A stretch of 40,648 bases of DNA, taken from positions 1 through 40,648 of the forward strand of contig QGGY01000023.1 in the NCBI GenBank assembly GCA_003148945.1. The letters run 5' to 3'. The notes below the pieces were generated by a model. The model saw only the letters and a program-made list of their open reading frames with translations, was not told where the DNA came from and made no database searches. The position numbers and the translations under genes are program-made. Origin of the DNA: Murimonas intestini (lineage in GTDB: Bacteria; Bacillota; Clostridia; Lachnospirales; Lachnospiraceae). This document shows, piece after piece, positions 1 through 9,969 of the stretch. Every line of letters starts with the position of its first letter. Position 1 is the stretch's first letter.

Positions 1-153
1 CTCCTGCCAGTTGAATTGGGATTTAAGCATTGAGATTTCCTTTTGATGCCAGACGGCAGAAATGATATCAGATACGGCAAAGCCGTGAGATAGAAATGGA
101 ACTAAATGCTTTACTGATATTTTATCACAGGAGGGGGGAGTATGCCAGAGTAA
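1..153. other. Left flank with no recognised gene
   Basis: No open reading frame with a credible start or family match was seen. The stretch lies outside the left copy of the inverted hairpin element and has no visible counterpart at the other end of the window, so it appears to be unique flanking DNA. A short ACGGC-AA-GCCGT palindrome near position 75 is too small to interpret. Confidence 0.4.
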
Positions 154-204
154 ATTGCTGTTTAGGGGAGTAACAGGACGCTTTGTGCGGGAGGCAGTGA
201 GTCA

Positions 205-343
205 TCAGGAAGGGGAGCGGTGGGGTTCGTTGTTCTGTCCGACCGCTACGGAGTGAAATCTAAGGCTCCGTGTCCCGTAGTCTAAGATTTTCATCTTCCT
301 CACTATAGTCCTTCACAACGAACTCCACCGCTCCCCTTCCTGA
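205..343 (+). repeat. Hairpin H1 of the left element
   Basis: The arms 205-233 and 315-343 pair over 29 consecutive positions with a single G-T wobble (224/324). The enclosed loop repeats the general plan of hairpin H2: a TGAAA...TTTCA helix and an inner GC-rich helix. It lacks the roughly 130-base branched core found in H2. Its stem sequence differs from H2 at many positions while keeping the pairing, for example TTCGTTGT/ACAACGAA here against TTCGTGGT/ACCACGAA in H2. Confidence 0.85.
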
Positions 344-692
344 CGGCGCCAAGTTTGTCTGCACAAAGCTGGCTGTTATAAACAGGCTTGGGTTGGGGCG
401 GAAAACTACTATGTATACATAAGAGTTTGGTTAAGATCTTATACATGGAGTTTCTGTTTTCGAAATCTAATATTTTCTAAATACAGTGCGCTAGTTTACG
501 TAAGAGCCTGTTTGACACTTACAAGCTATCAATTTAATACCCACTCTATGTTGAAGGAAAAATAGAATAGTCTATATATTATGAACATACCAAATAATTG
601 ATTCCAATATATTTCGGGAATCCAATAAAGTAGTGGCCTCACCCATACCCCAGCCTCATTACAGGAGCCAGCTTTGCATCGATAACCTTGGC

Positions 693-960
693 ATCAGCAT
701 GAGGGACAGGCGGGCGGGAGGATTCGTGGTGAAGAACTTGAGCGAGGAGATGAAACTCTTAGGTCCTGGAGGCTGCGGTCAGCAAAAGTGAGCGCTTGCG
801 CTCAAAGCCGGAGCTGTTTGAGGGGCGGTTGCATCAGCAAACGCACCGAGTTTCCGGCTGCCTTTTGCGTTTCAAGCAGCCTTCGGGACCTTAGAGTTTC
901 ACGACGCAGCGGTTCGGACTGAACCACGAATCCTCCCGCCCGCCTGTCCCTCATGCTGAT
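693..960 (+). repeat. Hairpin H2 of the left element, large branched fold
   Basis: The arms 693-730 and 923-960 are a perfect 38-bp inverted repeat. Inside are a TGAAACTC/GAGTTTCA helix, a 15-bp helix (762-776 with 876-890, including two G-T wobbles), then a junction. The junction has GCAAAAG/CTTTTGC closing two further hairpins, TGAGCGC/GCGCTCA and AGCCGGA/TCCGGCT. Short ORFs crossing this region are by-products of the palindrome. Confidence 0.85.
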
Positions 961-1014
961 TCACTGCCTAAAATGCAAAGCGTCCCTCCCGCCCCTAATC
1001 AGCTAAACAGCAAT

Positions 1015-3459
1015 CTACTTTATATCAAACACACTACGCCCCCGCACCCCTTCAGCCTTCCCTCTCAGTATCCTGACACGCCTCTGTCCCCTATTCATGT
1101 CAAAGTAGTTGTCCTCAAGTACAAGGTCTTCCTGGCTGTTCTGGATTTCTACGCTCTTTGCATATGCTTTTGATGTGATTATGATCTCGTCACCCTCTGT
1201 CTCAAAGGTGAGGCACGGATCTTCATACCGGAAATATTTCGGGTATGAGAATATGACACTGCCCTCCGAGACTGTATTGCCATCCTGTTCAAAGCGGTAA
1301 CTGACATAGGTGCTGAAAATATCTATATCGTCAAAACATTTCTTGCCCAGCCATTTGCTGGAGCACGGTTCTAACTGGATGAACTCCTGGCCTGCTTTGA
1401 TTATATCAGAATCAGCTGTCCTCAGTTCCCAGAAGACTGTACCGCTCTGGGGTTCCATTGTCTCATTTGTCACATTCAGATGAATGGACTTTTCGAACTC
1501 AAAATGTTCTCTGTTCATATCAGCTACCTGGCTCATCATTCCTTCTTCCTGGCAGCTGATCATTACAGGCGCAAAGAATCGCTTTGCATAATAATGGAGC
1601 GCCTTCCATCTGCCTGTATAATCAATTGATGACCAGGAGATAACAGGCCAGCAGTCGTTTAGCTGCCAGTAGATGGCTCCCATGCAGCGTCCCCTGTTTC
1701 TTCTGAAATGCTCCACGCCGTAGCGGATGGCTTCCGCCTGGAGAAGCTGGGAGGCATACAGGAAGGTGTCAAAGTCCGTTGGATAGCAGAACGTCTGCTG
1801 CATATAATTCATTATTTTCCCGTTTGCACCATAGTTGCGCTGATGCTTTTCCATAATATAGGAGAACGGGTTATAATCCCTCTCATCATCTGTGAACGTC
1901 TCAATTGTTTTTCTGCATGGGAAGGACTGGAACCCAAATTCTGAAGCATATCTGAAGAAATATTTCCTGTATTCTGTAAAAGGCTTGTTTCCGTGCCATA
2001 CCTCCCAGTAGTGGACGTCTCCCCTGTCCGGATCATTGGGAGCATCAAAGGAGCCTCCCGAAGACGGACTGGCCGGCCAATAAAATGTCTGGGGATCATA
2101 CTCGCGTAGGAGCTCCGGTATCATATGTTCATACATGATGATATAATCCCGTACCTCTGAAGGCTTAGTCACCCAATTGCCTTCCTTCACAAACTGCTCC
2201 ATCTCGTTATTTCCGCACCACAGCCCAAGACAGGCATGGTGGCGTATCCTGACAATGTTATCAATAAATTCCTGGCGGATGTTTGCCGCAAACTGCGGTG
2301 TCAGGTCGTATACGGCACATGCAAACATAAAATCCTGCCATACAATAAGTCCCATCTCATCGCAAATATCGAAAAAATAGTCCTCGGGATAAAGACCGCC
2401 TCCCCACACACGTATGGCATTAAAATGCGCTTCCCTGCAGTCCTGCAGAAGCCTTCTTGTCCTCTCTCTGGAAGTTCTTCCCAGAAGATGATCCTCAGGT
2501 ATATAATCTGCGCCCATGGCAAAAACCGTAACTCCGTTCACTTCATGCGCAAAGGATTCTCCCCATTCATCTTTTCTGCGCCTTACAGTCATGGTGCGAA
2601 GTCCTATGCGCCTCTCCCAGACATCGACAATCTCGCCACCTGCTTTTAACAGCACCTTCACTGTATATAGATACTGCTTTCCATATCCGTTAGGCCACCA
2701 CAGCATAGGAGCATCAATCACTATTTTTTCCGGTGAGAGACTGTACACTGAAGTCTTTCCCTCAGGATCTGTGACTTCTGCCTCATAGGAGAAGCCGCCG
2801 CCTGCGCTGCCCTCCTGCCCCGGGGCCTGGACTTTCACCTGGAGATTCAGCGCCACTGACTCCTGCTTATGCTCCTGTGTAATGTAGACACTTTCTATCC
2901 TTCCCTTTTTAATGCCCAGCAGTCTGACAGGACGGAAGATTCCCGCATCAGGAAGGTGTGCGCCCCAATCCCACCCAAACATGCAGTGTGCTTTCCTGAT
3001 ATGCACAAATCCATCCATTGCATCTTCTGAACCGTAAGTCCTGCTTTCTTCAAATGCTTTTCTGATATATTCCGTAGGTGAATACAGAACTACTCTGAGA
3101 GTATTTTCAGACGCTCTGAGCTTCCCTGTAACATCGTATTCCCAGATACGGTGCATATTCTCTGCACTTCCGATCCTCTCATCATTTAAATAAATATCAG
3201 CTATGGTGTCTAAGCCCTCAAATCTGAGCAGTAACTGCTCACATCCAGGGATCTCACCTCCCTGAAAATGAGTCTCATATTCATAATCATCTTCCATAAG
3301 ACTGAGAGCTTTTTCCTCATTATCCTTGCAAAAAGGATCTTCCATAAGGCCTGACGCCATCATATCTGTATAAACGCTCCCCGGCACTTTAGCCGGATAC
3401 CAGCAGGCTTCCCCCACACGCCTGAAGCTCCACCCGCTGTCTATGCATTTCTCTGTCAC
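1015..3459 (-). CDS. Beta-mannosidase, glycoside hydrolase family 2
   Basis: This enzyme should remove the beta-1,4-linked mannose of the N-glycan core (Man-GlcNAc) in the cytoplasm. The N-terminus (GWSFRR, then [10 protein letters not shown]) is the usual jelly-roll start of GH2 beta-mannosidases. The acid/base Glu lies in CGNNE (about residue 419) and the nucleophile Glu in SEFGFQSFP (about residue 507). Its length of about 814 residues is normal and there is no signal peptide. The frame opens at a GTG at 3477. The GTG at 3459 is preferred because GGGAGG sits 7 bases before it, while 3477 has no ribosome binding site. It is the last gene of the minus-strand mannosidase operon, and its stop codon touches the left hairpin element. 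Confidence 0.9.
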   Translation of the reverse strand: MTEKCIDSGWSFRRVGEACWYPAKVPGSVYTDMMASGLMEDPFCKDNEEKALSLMEDDYEYETHFQGGEIPGCEQLLLRFEGLDTIADIYLNDERIGSAENMHRIWEYDVTGKLRASENTLRVVLYSPTEYIRKAFEESRTYGSEDAMDGFVHIRKAHCMFGWDWGAHLPDAGIFRPVRLLGIKKGRIESVYITQEHKQESVALNLQVKVQAPGQEGSAGGGFSYEAEVTDPEGKTSVYSLSPEKIVIDAPMLWWPNGYGKQYLYTVKVLLKAGGEIVDVWERRIGLRTMTVRRRKDEWGESFAHEVNGVTVFAMGADYIPEDHLLGRTSRERTRRLLQDCREAHFNAIRVWGGGLYPEDYFFDICDEMGLIVWQDFMFACAVYDLTPQFAANIRQEFIDNIVRIRHHACLGLWCGNNEMEQFVKEGNWVTKPSEVRDYIIMYEHMIPELLREYDPQTFYWPASPSSGGSFDAPNDPDRGDVHYWEVWHGNKPFTEYRKYFFRYASEFGFQSFPCRKTIETFTDDERDYNPFSYIMEKHQRNYGANGKIMNYMQQTFCYPTDFDTFLYASQLLQAEAIRYGVEHFRRNRGRCMGAIYWQLNDCWPVISWSSIDYTGRWKALHYYAKRFFAPVMISCQEEGMMSQVADMNREHFEFEKSIHLNVTNETMEPQSGTVFWELRTADSDIIKAGQEFIQLEPCSSKWLGKKCFDDIDIFSTYVSYRFEQDGNTVSEGSVIFSYPKYFRYEDPCLTFETEGDEIIITSKAYAKSVEIQNSQEDLVLEDNYFDMNRGQRRVRILRGKAEGVRGRSVFDIK

Positions 3460-3509
3460 TTTTCTTCCTCCCGCCACGTTTTTGCTTTATACGTCATCTC
3501 ACCCCGGAT

Positions 3510-4190
3510 CTATTCTGCCGCAGGGTACTCATTGCACAGAAGCCTGTACGGCTCTTCGTCCTCTTCAATAGCCGGGAAACGTCCCATTGGCTCATAAAAG
3601 CGGTTGTCATTTTCATCATCATTGCACATAGATACCTCGCCCAGCAGCACAGCGCCGCTGCCTTCCTCCACATGGAAATCATGGTACATATAAGGATAGA
3701 TTGTGATGCTCTCGCCCGGAGTCAGTTTTACCTTTGTCCCTGCCGGAACAGTGAATTCTCTTCCGTCACAGTTTACTGTCACATCTGTATCAGCGAATCC
3801 TCCGTCCTCTGTAGAATTATAGACAGTAATCAGCACATTTCCGCCGCCCCTGTTGATAATATCCTCCATTTTGTTCCAGTGGAAGTGCATGGGTGACATC
3901 TGCCCTTCATTGATCATCAGAAGTTTTTCTGCATATGTTTTTGTGTACTTATCATTTTTCAGGTTTCCATTACGGATTGTGATCAACGCAAATCCCACTT
4001 CATCAAATTTATCCAGGCCATAATCTGTTATATCCCATCCCAGTGCATTATCTCTGATCTCATCATACTCATGGCCTTTCGTTTCCCATTCCTTTGCCCC
4101 CCATTTGCAAAACGGCGGGATTTCAAAACCATGCTCCTGAATCAGTTTTTCCATGTCGCGGATCACCGCATTGATTTTTGATCTTTTCAT
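3510..4190 (-). CDS. D-lyxose ketol-isomerase (D-mannose isomerase activity likely)
   Basis: This is a cupin-fold sugar isomerase of the D-lyxose isomerase family. Characterised members interconvert D-lyxose with D-xylulose and D-mannose with D-fructose. The metal site is visible as HFHWNKMED (His102, His104, Glu109) with a later His in MYHDFH (about residue 170). The full-length protein has 226 residues and AAGGAG upstream of the start. Its position between the mutarotase-like gene and the beta-mannosidase suggests that the real substrate is mannose released by the neighbouring mannosidases, which it would pass on as fructose. That role is inferred from context; the fold assignment is firm. 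Confidence 0.88.
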   Translation of the reverse strand: MKRSKINAVIRDMEKLIQEHGFEIPPFCKWGAKEWETKGHEYDEIRDNALGWDITDYGLDKFDEVGFALITIRNGNLKNDKYTKTYAEKLLMINEGQMSPMHFHWNKMEDIINRGGGNVLITVYNSTEDGGFADTDVTVNCDGREFTVPAGTKVKLTPGESITIYPYMYHDFHVEEGSGAVLLGEVSMCNDDENDNRFYEPMGRFPAIEEDEEPYRLLCNEYPAAE

Positions 4191-4228
4191 CTTATTCTTT
4201 TCTCCTTTTCTGTCTCTTAATTTTTATA

Positions 4229-5290
4229 TTACCGTTCACCAGGTGAACAGTAAGCTTCTTTTTCTTCCATTACCTTCTTTAAATCCTCTTCTCCATCCAG
4301 CACAGTAAGAGTCAGTTCTATTACAACTTCCTCCTGGGGTCCGATACTGGGGTGGTCCCCCCTCTCCAGATGATATTGTTTCCCATATACGCTTGCATTT
4401 GCCGGTTCAAGCCCCAGCGCATAATCGCCTGATGCCCTGGATTTCCATTCCATAAAGTAAGGCAGGGCTTTTTTAGAAAATGAGATCTGAAGACCCATCT
4501 CCAATTCCCTGTTGTAGACAGCCGCAAAAGTATTTCCATTCTCATCAGCTGCCATCTCATGCAGAAATACGTATTCAGGTTCCCCGTCTATAGGCTCTTC
4601 TATAGTATTCCATTTCGAAAGCCCTCTCATGGCCTCCCTGTCTCTGGCCAGGGTCTCTGATGACGGAATAATCAAGTCACATTCTTCTGACAGAAGGGGC
4701 CATCCAATATTAAAATGATACAATATCAGGAAAGGTTCTTCCCGAAAGCCCTGGTTGATCACAACATCCCTGATATGTATGGACTTCTCCTGATAAGCTG
4801 TGGTGATCTCTCTTCTGAGTACAAGATTTTCCCCAAATAATGCTGCTTCCCGCATTTCCCCCGCGATCCGCAGGCGGTAGACTCCGTCCTCCCACCATGC
4901 GTCACTGCATACATGCTCTGCAGGCGTAGTCCTGATCCTGCCGTGCATGGGAAAATCTTCACCCTGCACAGTGCACGGTGTACAGATATTCCGAAGACCG
5001 CTTGTAAAAAGCATGCCTCCCATGATGCTCCTTATTGCCTCTCCCCCATTTGTATCATAATGTGCGCGCCCCGTCAGTCCCGGCTTTGAGAGAAAATTCA
5101 TATTGCAGCCCTTATAGGAAAGCTCTCCGATATCAAGGCATTTGTCCTCAAGAACCATAAAGCTCATCCTGTCATTCTTCACCTCAAAGGCCTTCATGCC
5201 TCCCGCCTTGCCCTCCATACATCTTACGGCGCGTATGCCGGCTGCCTGCTGCATGCTGCCGACTCTTCTTAACAGCTCTTCCTTTTTCAT
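4229..5290 (-). CDS. DUF4432 family protein, galactose-mutarotase-like
   Basis: The 353-residue protein matches the DUF4432 type of aldose-1-epimerase-like beta-sandwich proteins. Landmarks are the MHGRI motif near residue 118 and the late GLEPAN motif. No signal peptide is present. Members are often found in sugar catabolic operons and are thought to act on aldoses or sugar acids, but the exact reaction is not settled. Here it sits between the alpha-mannosidase and the mannose isomerase, so a role in anomer or epimer conversion of released mannose is plausible. It starts 76 bases after the GH38 stop, within the same operon. Confidence 0.75.
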   Translation of the reverse strand: MKKEELLRRVGSMQQAAGIRAVRCMEGKAGGMKAFEVKNDRMSFMVLEDKCLDIGELSYKGCNMNFLSKPGLTGRAHYDTNGGEAIRSIMGGMLFTSGLRNICTPCTVQGEDFPMHGRIRTTPAEHVCSDAWWEDGVYRLRIAGEMREAALFGENLVLRREITTAYQEKSIHIRDVVINQGFREEPFLILYHFNIGWPLLSEECDLIIPSSETLARDREAMRGLSKWNTIEEPIDGEPEYVFLHEMAADENGNTFAAVYNRELEMGLQISFSKKALPYFMEWKSRASGDYALGLEPANASVYGKQYHLERGDHPSIGPQEEVVIELTLTVLDGEEDLKKVMEEKEAYCSPGER

Positions 5291-5366
5291 CGTAATCTAA
5301 CTGCTCCTGTTCTTCTGTTTACTGCTGCTTCTTTCATCTGGTCCTTTTAGGGAAACCGGCATCATT

Positions 5367-8300
5367 TCAAACCTGCAGCAGCACTGTCTTGATCTCATAT
5401 GGCTTTAATTCCAGTTTAATTTCTGCTGTCTTAAATTCTTCCACAGGCCTCTCCATCAGGTCAGACTCAGCCCAGGATTTTACCCGGAAGCCTGTCTGCA
5501 TGGATACATTGTGCCTGTCACCTGCAAATTCATGGAAACGGACAACAATATAATTACCATCTTCAGATTTCTTGACTGCATCCACCTCTGCCTGTTCACA
5601 ATCCAGCTTAAGAAAACTCTCGTATCCTAAGCTGATGCTTCCCTCCACAGCTTTCATTGGATCATTCAGGGCATATGCCTCCCGGACAGTTCCGCCCTTC
5701 ACAAAATCTCCACCATGGGGCAGAAGCGAGTATGTGAATACATGTGTTCCCTGGTCCTGAAGATGGTCCGGATGGGTAGCTGCCTTGATCAGACTGATAC
5801 GCAGGACATTCCCCTTTACATCGTGGCCATATTTACAGTCATTGAGAAGGCTGACCCCGTAGCTGCGTTCTGAAAGATCCACCCACCTGTGGGCAACACT
5901 TTCAAACCTGGCCTGATCCCAGCTGGTATTCCAGTGGTTCGGCCTTTTCACATTTCCGTACTGGATATCATAAGTGGCGTATGTAGAACGTATATCCACC
6001 GGGAATGCAGCTTTCATGAGCTGATGCTTTTCATGATACTCTACATGCGTCACGAAATCAATTCTGCGGCTGAACCTGTACAATATCATATCCTGGACAA
6101 TCTCAGAATTCATGTATTTCCACTGGAACCTGATACAAGTGCGAAGCGGTCCGCTCTGTACAACCTCCCAGCCAGACAGCTCTGTGATCTCTCTCATCTT
6201 CTGCTGGTAGAAAATATCAATGTCCCAGGCATCATTATCAAGGGGTTTATCCTCAAACATCTGGAGCACATTAGCGCATTGACCTTCCGGCAGCACCTCT
6301 CTGGAAAATTCCCTGTCATAGAGCCTTGCAATCTGCCCGCATCCGTTCAGTTCCAGAATATAATACGGGGTTTCCAACCTTGTACCCTGCCTGGAAAACC
6401 AGGATGTTTCCGCAGTACTCTCCTGATCAGTCAGTGAGAACTCCAGCATTCCCATAGACGGTACCTTCCGGGCATATACATAAGTCACGCCCTCCCCTGC
6501 CTGGGAATACATCTCTCTTCCTCCGGCATCTTTAAAGGTTCCTCTCCATACTCCTGGAACCGCCACTAATTCATCACGTTCCCAGCCGGACGCATTGAAT
6601 ACAGTAAATGATGTTTCCGCCTTGTGTTTGGCTGTTCTTTTAACTGCCTCCGCTATAAAATCTTCCTCAACTTCTCTGGCTGCCGACTCAATATATTTAT
6701 AATCTTGGGCTGAATCCACATATACTTCATTGATGGAAGACCCGGGAATAATATCGTGGAACTGGTCTGTCAGGATATGCTTCCAGCCTTCAGTCAGCTT
6801 CTTCTGGTCTGCTGCCTCCATATCCCCTTTAAGCAGGCCTTTCATGACAGCCAGCCACTCAGCTCTCCTGTACAGCAGCTCCATCTTTCTGTTCATGCGT
6901 TTATTATGTGCATGGCTGGTATATGTTCCCCTGTGATATTCCAGGTACAGCTCGCCGTCCCAGGTGTGGACAAATTGTTCTGTATCCCTCACTGTTTTAT
7001 TCAGAGCTTTAAAATAATCTCCTGCTTTCTGTGTCTTCAGGTTCGGCAGCCCGGGAATCCTGTCAATGCGCCTTCTGTTTTCCAGCATATCCCGGTTCAC
7101 ACCGCCTCCTCCGTCTCCATAGCCGTAAGAGATCAGAAGCTCCTGATTCATCTCCTTTTCGCTGTAGGCTTTCCATGCCCCCGCCACTGTTTCCGGCAGC
7201 AGCTGTCCGTTATATGTATAGAACCAGGACCCCGGCCTGCTGTCAGGCTCAGGTGTTGTGATAAAATGTGTCAGCACTTCACTGCCGTCCATTCCCTTCC
7301 ACCAGAAGGTATCATGGGGCATCCTGTTAAACTGGTTCCAGCTGATCTTCGTAGTCATAAACGTCCTGATCCCGGATTTCTTCAAAATCTGCGGCAGCGC
7401 CCAGGAATATCCAAACACATCAGGAAGCCAGAGGTATTCTACATCTCTCCCGAACTCTTCTTTTATGAACCTGCTGCCAAGGAGCAGCTGCCTTGTGAGT
7501 GACTCTCCGCTTGTCAGGTTGCAGTCGGCCTCTACCCACATACCGCCGTCACATTCCCACTGCCCGTCTCTGACTTTTTCTTTTATCTGGCTGTACAGCT
7601 CCGGAAAGTCCTGTCTGATATAATCATATAGCTGGGGCTGTGTCTGAAGAAAAATATACTCCGGATATCTCTCCATAAGCCTCAAAACAGTACTAAATGA
7701 CCTGGAAATCTTCTCTCTCGTGTGCTTCAGCCTCCATAGCCAGGCCACATCAATATGTGTATGCCCGATGCAGTCTACTGTCACTTTGGAATGTTTTTCC
7801 ATGGAAGCGATCCTTTTATCCAGTATCTCCTGAGCCCTGTGTACTGTTTCATAAAACTCACTGCTGCCGGGATAAGACCAGTCAACAACCAGAAAAGCCG
7901 CATCCAGGGCTGCCAGCAGCTCATGCTTTATTTCATTGTCATCAGCCATGTTCCGTACAGCATCCAGTACCATGCTTCCCATATAGTACAGATCATCCGC
8001 CTGCTCATCCAGCCATGCAAGATCAGCTCTTTTGATACGGTGCTCCTGGATCCTGGGGATGCCGCCTCCTTCCAGACCTGACCAGAGCCGGAAAGTCAGG
8101 CTCAGCTGCCTGCCATAATCCTCTTCTCTGAAAAAAACTTCCTGGTGGTTCACATCCACGCCCTGATACGGCTCTCCGTTCAGATAAAGCAAAGATTCAA
8201 AGCCTGAATTATTTCCGGCTCCTGTATTTCCATAATCAAATATACCTACTGCCTTTTTTCCTATCCAGCCTGCAGGGATCACAATATCCTTGTGCATCCA

Positions 8301-8498
8301 TAAATACTTGTCTCTGCCCGCCCAGACACTGCCTGTCTCCATGGTATCCCAGCCTTCAAAGCTGTCCGGGACTTCCGGGTTCACTGCCCCCTGAGAGTCC
8401 TCCCTCACTGCAAACTGTCCCAGAGCCATCACATCACGATATCTGTAGCCCTTCAGTTCACTTATCCTTCGCTCTAATTTTTTGTCTGTTAAAAACAT
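5367..8498 (-). CDS. Alpha-mannosidase, glycoside hydrolase family 38
   Basis: This is a cytoplasmic zinc-dependent retaining alpha-mannosidase of 1043 residues, the usual size for bacterial GH38. The zinc-binding HTHID motif (His246, His248, Asp250) and the nucleophile Asp360 in WLPDVFGYS are intact. The C-terminal half carries the beta-sandwich domains of the family. Characterised streptococcal relatives act on alpha-1,3 mannose; linkage here is inferred. Its start codon lies inside the end of the GH125 gene (10-base overlap), implying translational coupling, so GH125 and GH38 probably work together on the alpha-1,6 and alpha-1,3 branches. Confidence 0.93.
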   Translation of the reverse strand: MFLTDKKLERRISELKGYRYRDVMALGQFAVREDSQGAVNPEVPDSFEGWDTMETGSVWAGRDKYLWMHKDIVIPAGWIGKKAVGIFDYGNTGAGNNSGFESLLYLNGEPYQGVDVNHQEVFFREEDYGRQLSLTFRLWSGLEGGGIPRIQEHRIKRADLAWLDEQADDLYYMGSMVLDAVRNMADDNEIKHELLAALDAAFLVVDWSYPGSSEFYETVHRAQEILDKRIASMEKHSKVTVDCIGHTHIDVAWLWRLKHTREKISRSFSTVLRLMERYPEYIFLQTQPQLYDYIRQDFPELYSQIKEKVRDGQWECDGGMWVEADCNLTSGESLTRQLLLGSRFIKEEFGRDVEYLWLPDVFGYSWALPQILKKSGIRTFMTTKISWNQFNRMPHDTFWWKGMDGSEVLTHFITTPEPDSRPGSWFYTYNGQLLPETVAGAWKAYSEKEMNQELLISYGYGDGGGGVNRDMLENRRRIDRIPGLPNLKTQKAGDYFKALNKTVRDTEQFVHTWDGELYLEYHRGTYTSHAHNKRMNRKMELLYRRAEWLAVMKGLLKGDMEAADQKKLTEGWKHILTDQFHDIIPGSSINEVYVDSAQDYKYIESAAREVEEDFIAEAVKRTAKHKAETSFTVFNASGWERDELVAVPGVWRGTFKDAGGREMYSQAGEGVTYVYARKVPSMGMLEFSLTDQESTAETSWFSRQGTRLETPYYILELNGCGQIARLYDREFSREVLPEGQCANVLQMFEDKPLDNDAWDIDIFYQQKMREITELSGWEVVQSGPLRTCIRFQWKYMNSEIVQDMILYRFSRRIDFVTHVEYHEKHQLMKAAFPVDIRSTYATYDIQYGNVKRPNHWNTSWDQARFESVAHRWVDLSERSYGVSLLNDCKYGHDVKGNVLRISLIKAATHPDHLQDQGTHVFTYSLLPHGGDFVKGGTVREAYALNDPMKAVEGSISLGYESFLKLDCEQAEVDAVKKSEDGNYIVVRFHEFAGDRHNVSMQTGFRVKSWAESDLMERPVEEFKTAEIKLELKPYEIKTVLLQV

Positions 8499-9814
8499 AT
8501 GCTGTCCCCCCGCTCCTGTTCATCTTCCATCTGTACCCCCAGTCCGCAGCAGTCCAGGACCAGCTCGCAGAAAAGGGCATTTGCCCAGGAAAACCATTCT
8601 CTTGTATACTTACACGGATCGTCCTTAAAAAAGCCCTCGTGCATAAATCCTGTCCCGCCGTCATTTCTGACCATCAGATCCAGGACCTCCAGCTTCTCCT
8701 TAAGCGTACTGCCTGTCAGCCCCTGCATGGCCAGGGCAATATGCCAGATATATCCTGCAGGCGTATGGGCGCTTCCAATCCCGGCAGCGCTCCTGCCGCT
8801 GTAGAAATATTGATTTTCCTCACTTAGGATAAGCCTCCTTGTATTCTCCTCCACTTCCCTGTCTTTCCCTGTATAACCTATATACTTCATCGAAAGAAGA
8901 CTGGGTACATTGGCATCATCCATCAGACAGAACTGTCCGTATCCATCTGTCTCATAAGCATATACACGTCCATATCCCGGTTTCTCAGTAATTCCAAAAT
9001 GCTCTATTCCATCCCTGATCTCTTTTTCAAGGATCTCCGCCTCTTTCCTGACCGCTTCGTCATTCCATATTTTTTCGGAGATCTCCTGTATATATCCCAT
9101 GATAACAGCTGCAAACATGTTGGACGGAATCAGGTATCCATATGTACATGCATCATCACTGGGCCTGAAGCCTGACCAGATCATACCTGTACCAGGCCTT
9201 GTAAGCGCACCTTTTCCCTCTCTCGACAAAGTATCCTTAAAATATGCGTCCCTTCTGATAAAACGGTATTCTGAATCCTGCTCATGCCTCTGCTCAGTCT
9301 TAAATACCTTCAATATTATCTCCACGCCTTTTTTAAATTCTTCATCGAACTGCACTGTGCAGCCGCAGGATTTCCACAGCTGCCATGCCAGCCAGACAGG
9401 ATAGCAGAGAGAATCTACCTCAAATTTACGTTCCCAAACCCAGGGATTCTCCTTAGTCTCATCCTCAGACCAGCATCTGCCATTTGGCTCTTCATTAAAT
9501 GCGTTGGCATAGGGATCTATCCCTATATACTTCATCTGACGTTTGACAAGACCTGTTATAATCCTGCGTATCTCCCCACACTCTCCCGCCATCGCCAGAT
9601 AGGGATGCAGCTGGGCTGCAGAATCCCTCAGCCACATGGCCGGAATATCCCCGGTGATCACATAAACAGTCCCGTCCTCCATCTCTTTCACTGTAGTTTC
9701 CAGGGTATCTGCGTAGCAGCGCTCAAATATCTCCGCCGCCTTCACCCTCTCTCCAAGTCTCTCCCTCACACTCCCGATCAGCTTCTGAACAGAAGCTTTG
9801 GTACACTTCTCCAT
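8489..9814 (-). CDS. Exo-alpha-1,6-mannosidase, glycoside hydrolase family 125
   Basis: Family hallmarks are clear: GDIPAMWLRDSAAQ (residues about 55-68), YANAFNEEPNG and WERKFEVDSLCYP. Characterised GH125 enzymes are inverting alpha-1,6-mannosidases acting on N-glycans. The protein has 441 residues and no signal peptide, so it acts on imported oligosaccharide. It is the first gene of the lower operon. An AGGAGAAG ribosome binding site precedes the ATG. The roughly 100 bases up to the terminator of the acetyltransferase gene (9916-9954) must hold the promoter. A weak candidate there is TTGCTC, 17 bases, TAAGTA on the minus strand. Confidence 0.93.
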   Translation of the reverse strand: MEKCTKASVQKLIGSVRERLGERVKAAEIFERCYADTLETTVKEMEDGTVYVITGDIPAMWLRDSAAQLHPYLAMAGECGEIRRIITGLVKRQMKYIGIDPYANAFNEEPNGRCWSEDETKENPWVWERKFEVDSLCYPVWLAWQLWKSCGCTVQFDEEFKKGVEIILKVFKTEQRHEQDSEYRFIRRDAYFKDTLSREGKGALTRPGTGMIWSGFRPSDDACTYGYLIPSNMFAAVIMGYIQEISEKIWNDEAVRKEAEILEKEIRDGIEHFGITEKPGYGRVYAYETDGYGQFCLMDDANVPSLLSMKYIGYTGKDREVEENTRRLILSEENQYFYSGRSAAGIGSAHTPAGYIWHIALAMQGLTGSTLKEKLEVLDLMVRNDGGTGFMHEGFFKDDPCKYTREWFSWANALFCELVLDCCGLGVQMEDEQERGDSICF

Positions 9815-9915
9815 AGATGTCTTCTCCTATTGATTTCCGGCTGTATAAAGCCTTGTTTTCATACTTAACAGTGTACTAGATATTGAGCAAAACTGGAAGC
9901 ATAAATAATATAATT

Positions 9916-9954
9916 TTTAAAAAAAGCCTGTACAAACATATTGTTTATACAGGC
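9916..9954 (-). terminator. Rho-independent terminator of the YoaP-like gene
   Basis: On the minus strand GCCTGTATAAAC pairs with GTTTGTACAGGC around a short loop, followed directly by seven T residues (9919-9925). It lies just after the acetyltransferase stop codon and separates that gene from the downstream mannosidase operon. Confidence 0.9.
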
Positions 9955-9969
9955 ACTGTACAGTTATCT

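Larger units (their letters stand above)
154..1014 (+). repeat. Left copy of a paired giant-hairpin element, bounded by terminal inverted repeats
   Basis: The element starts with ATTGCTGTTTAG (154-165) and ends with the exact reverse complement (1003-1014). Inside, a smaller hairpin module (about 160-400) and a larger one (about 646-1010) are homologous and face each other. The AT-rich spacer between them (about 400-645) has no ORF. From about 325 to 1014 the sequence recurs in inverted orientation at 39957-40648. The hairpin modules are better conserved between copies than the spacer. No target-site duplication is clear. The right boundary abuts the TAG stop codon of the beta-mannosidase gene (1015-1017), so the element forms the 3' flank of the glycan operon. 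No transposase is encoded. It resembles a non-autonomous mobile element or a structured RNA gene; no known family was recognised. Confidence 0.8.

Noticed and set aside
140-160. Target-site duplication flanking the left hairpin element
   Set aside because: Flanks at 151-153 and 1015-1017 differ (TAA against CTA), and no longer direct repeat was visible.
812-960. Short ORFs running through the giant hairpins at both window ends
   Set aside because: They arise from GC-rich palindromes, occur in several frames at once and lack ribosome binding sites. The two element copies preserve base pairing rather than codons.
3460-3477. GTG at 3477 as start of the beta-mannosidase
   Set aside because: No ribosome binding site precedes it, whereas GGGAGG lies 7 bases before the GTG at 3459.
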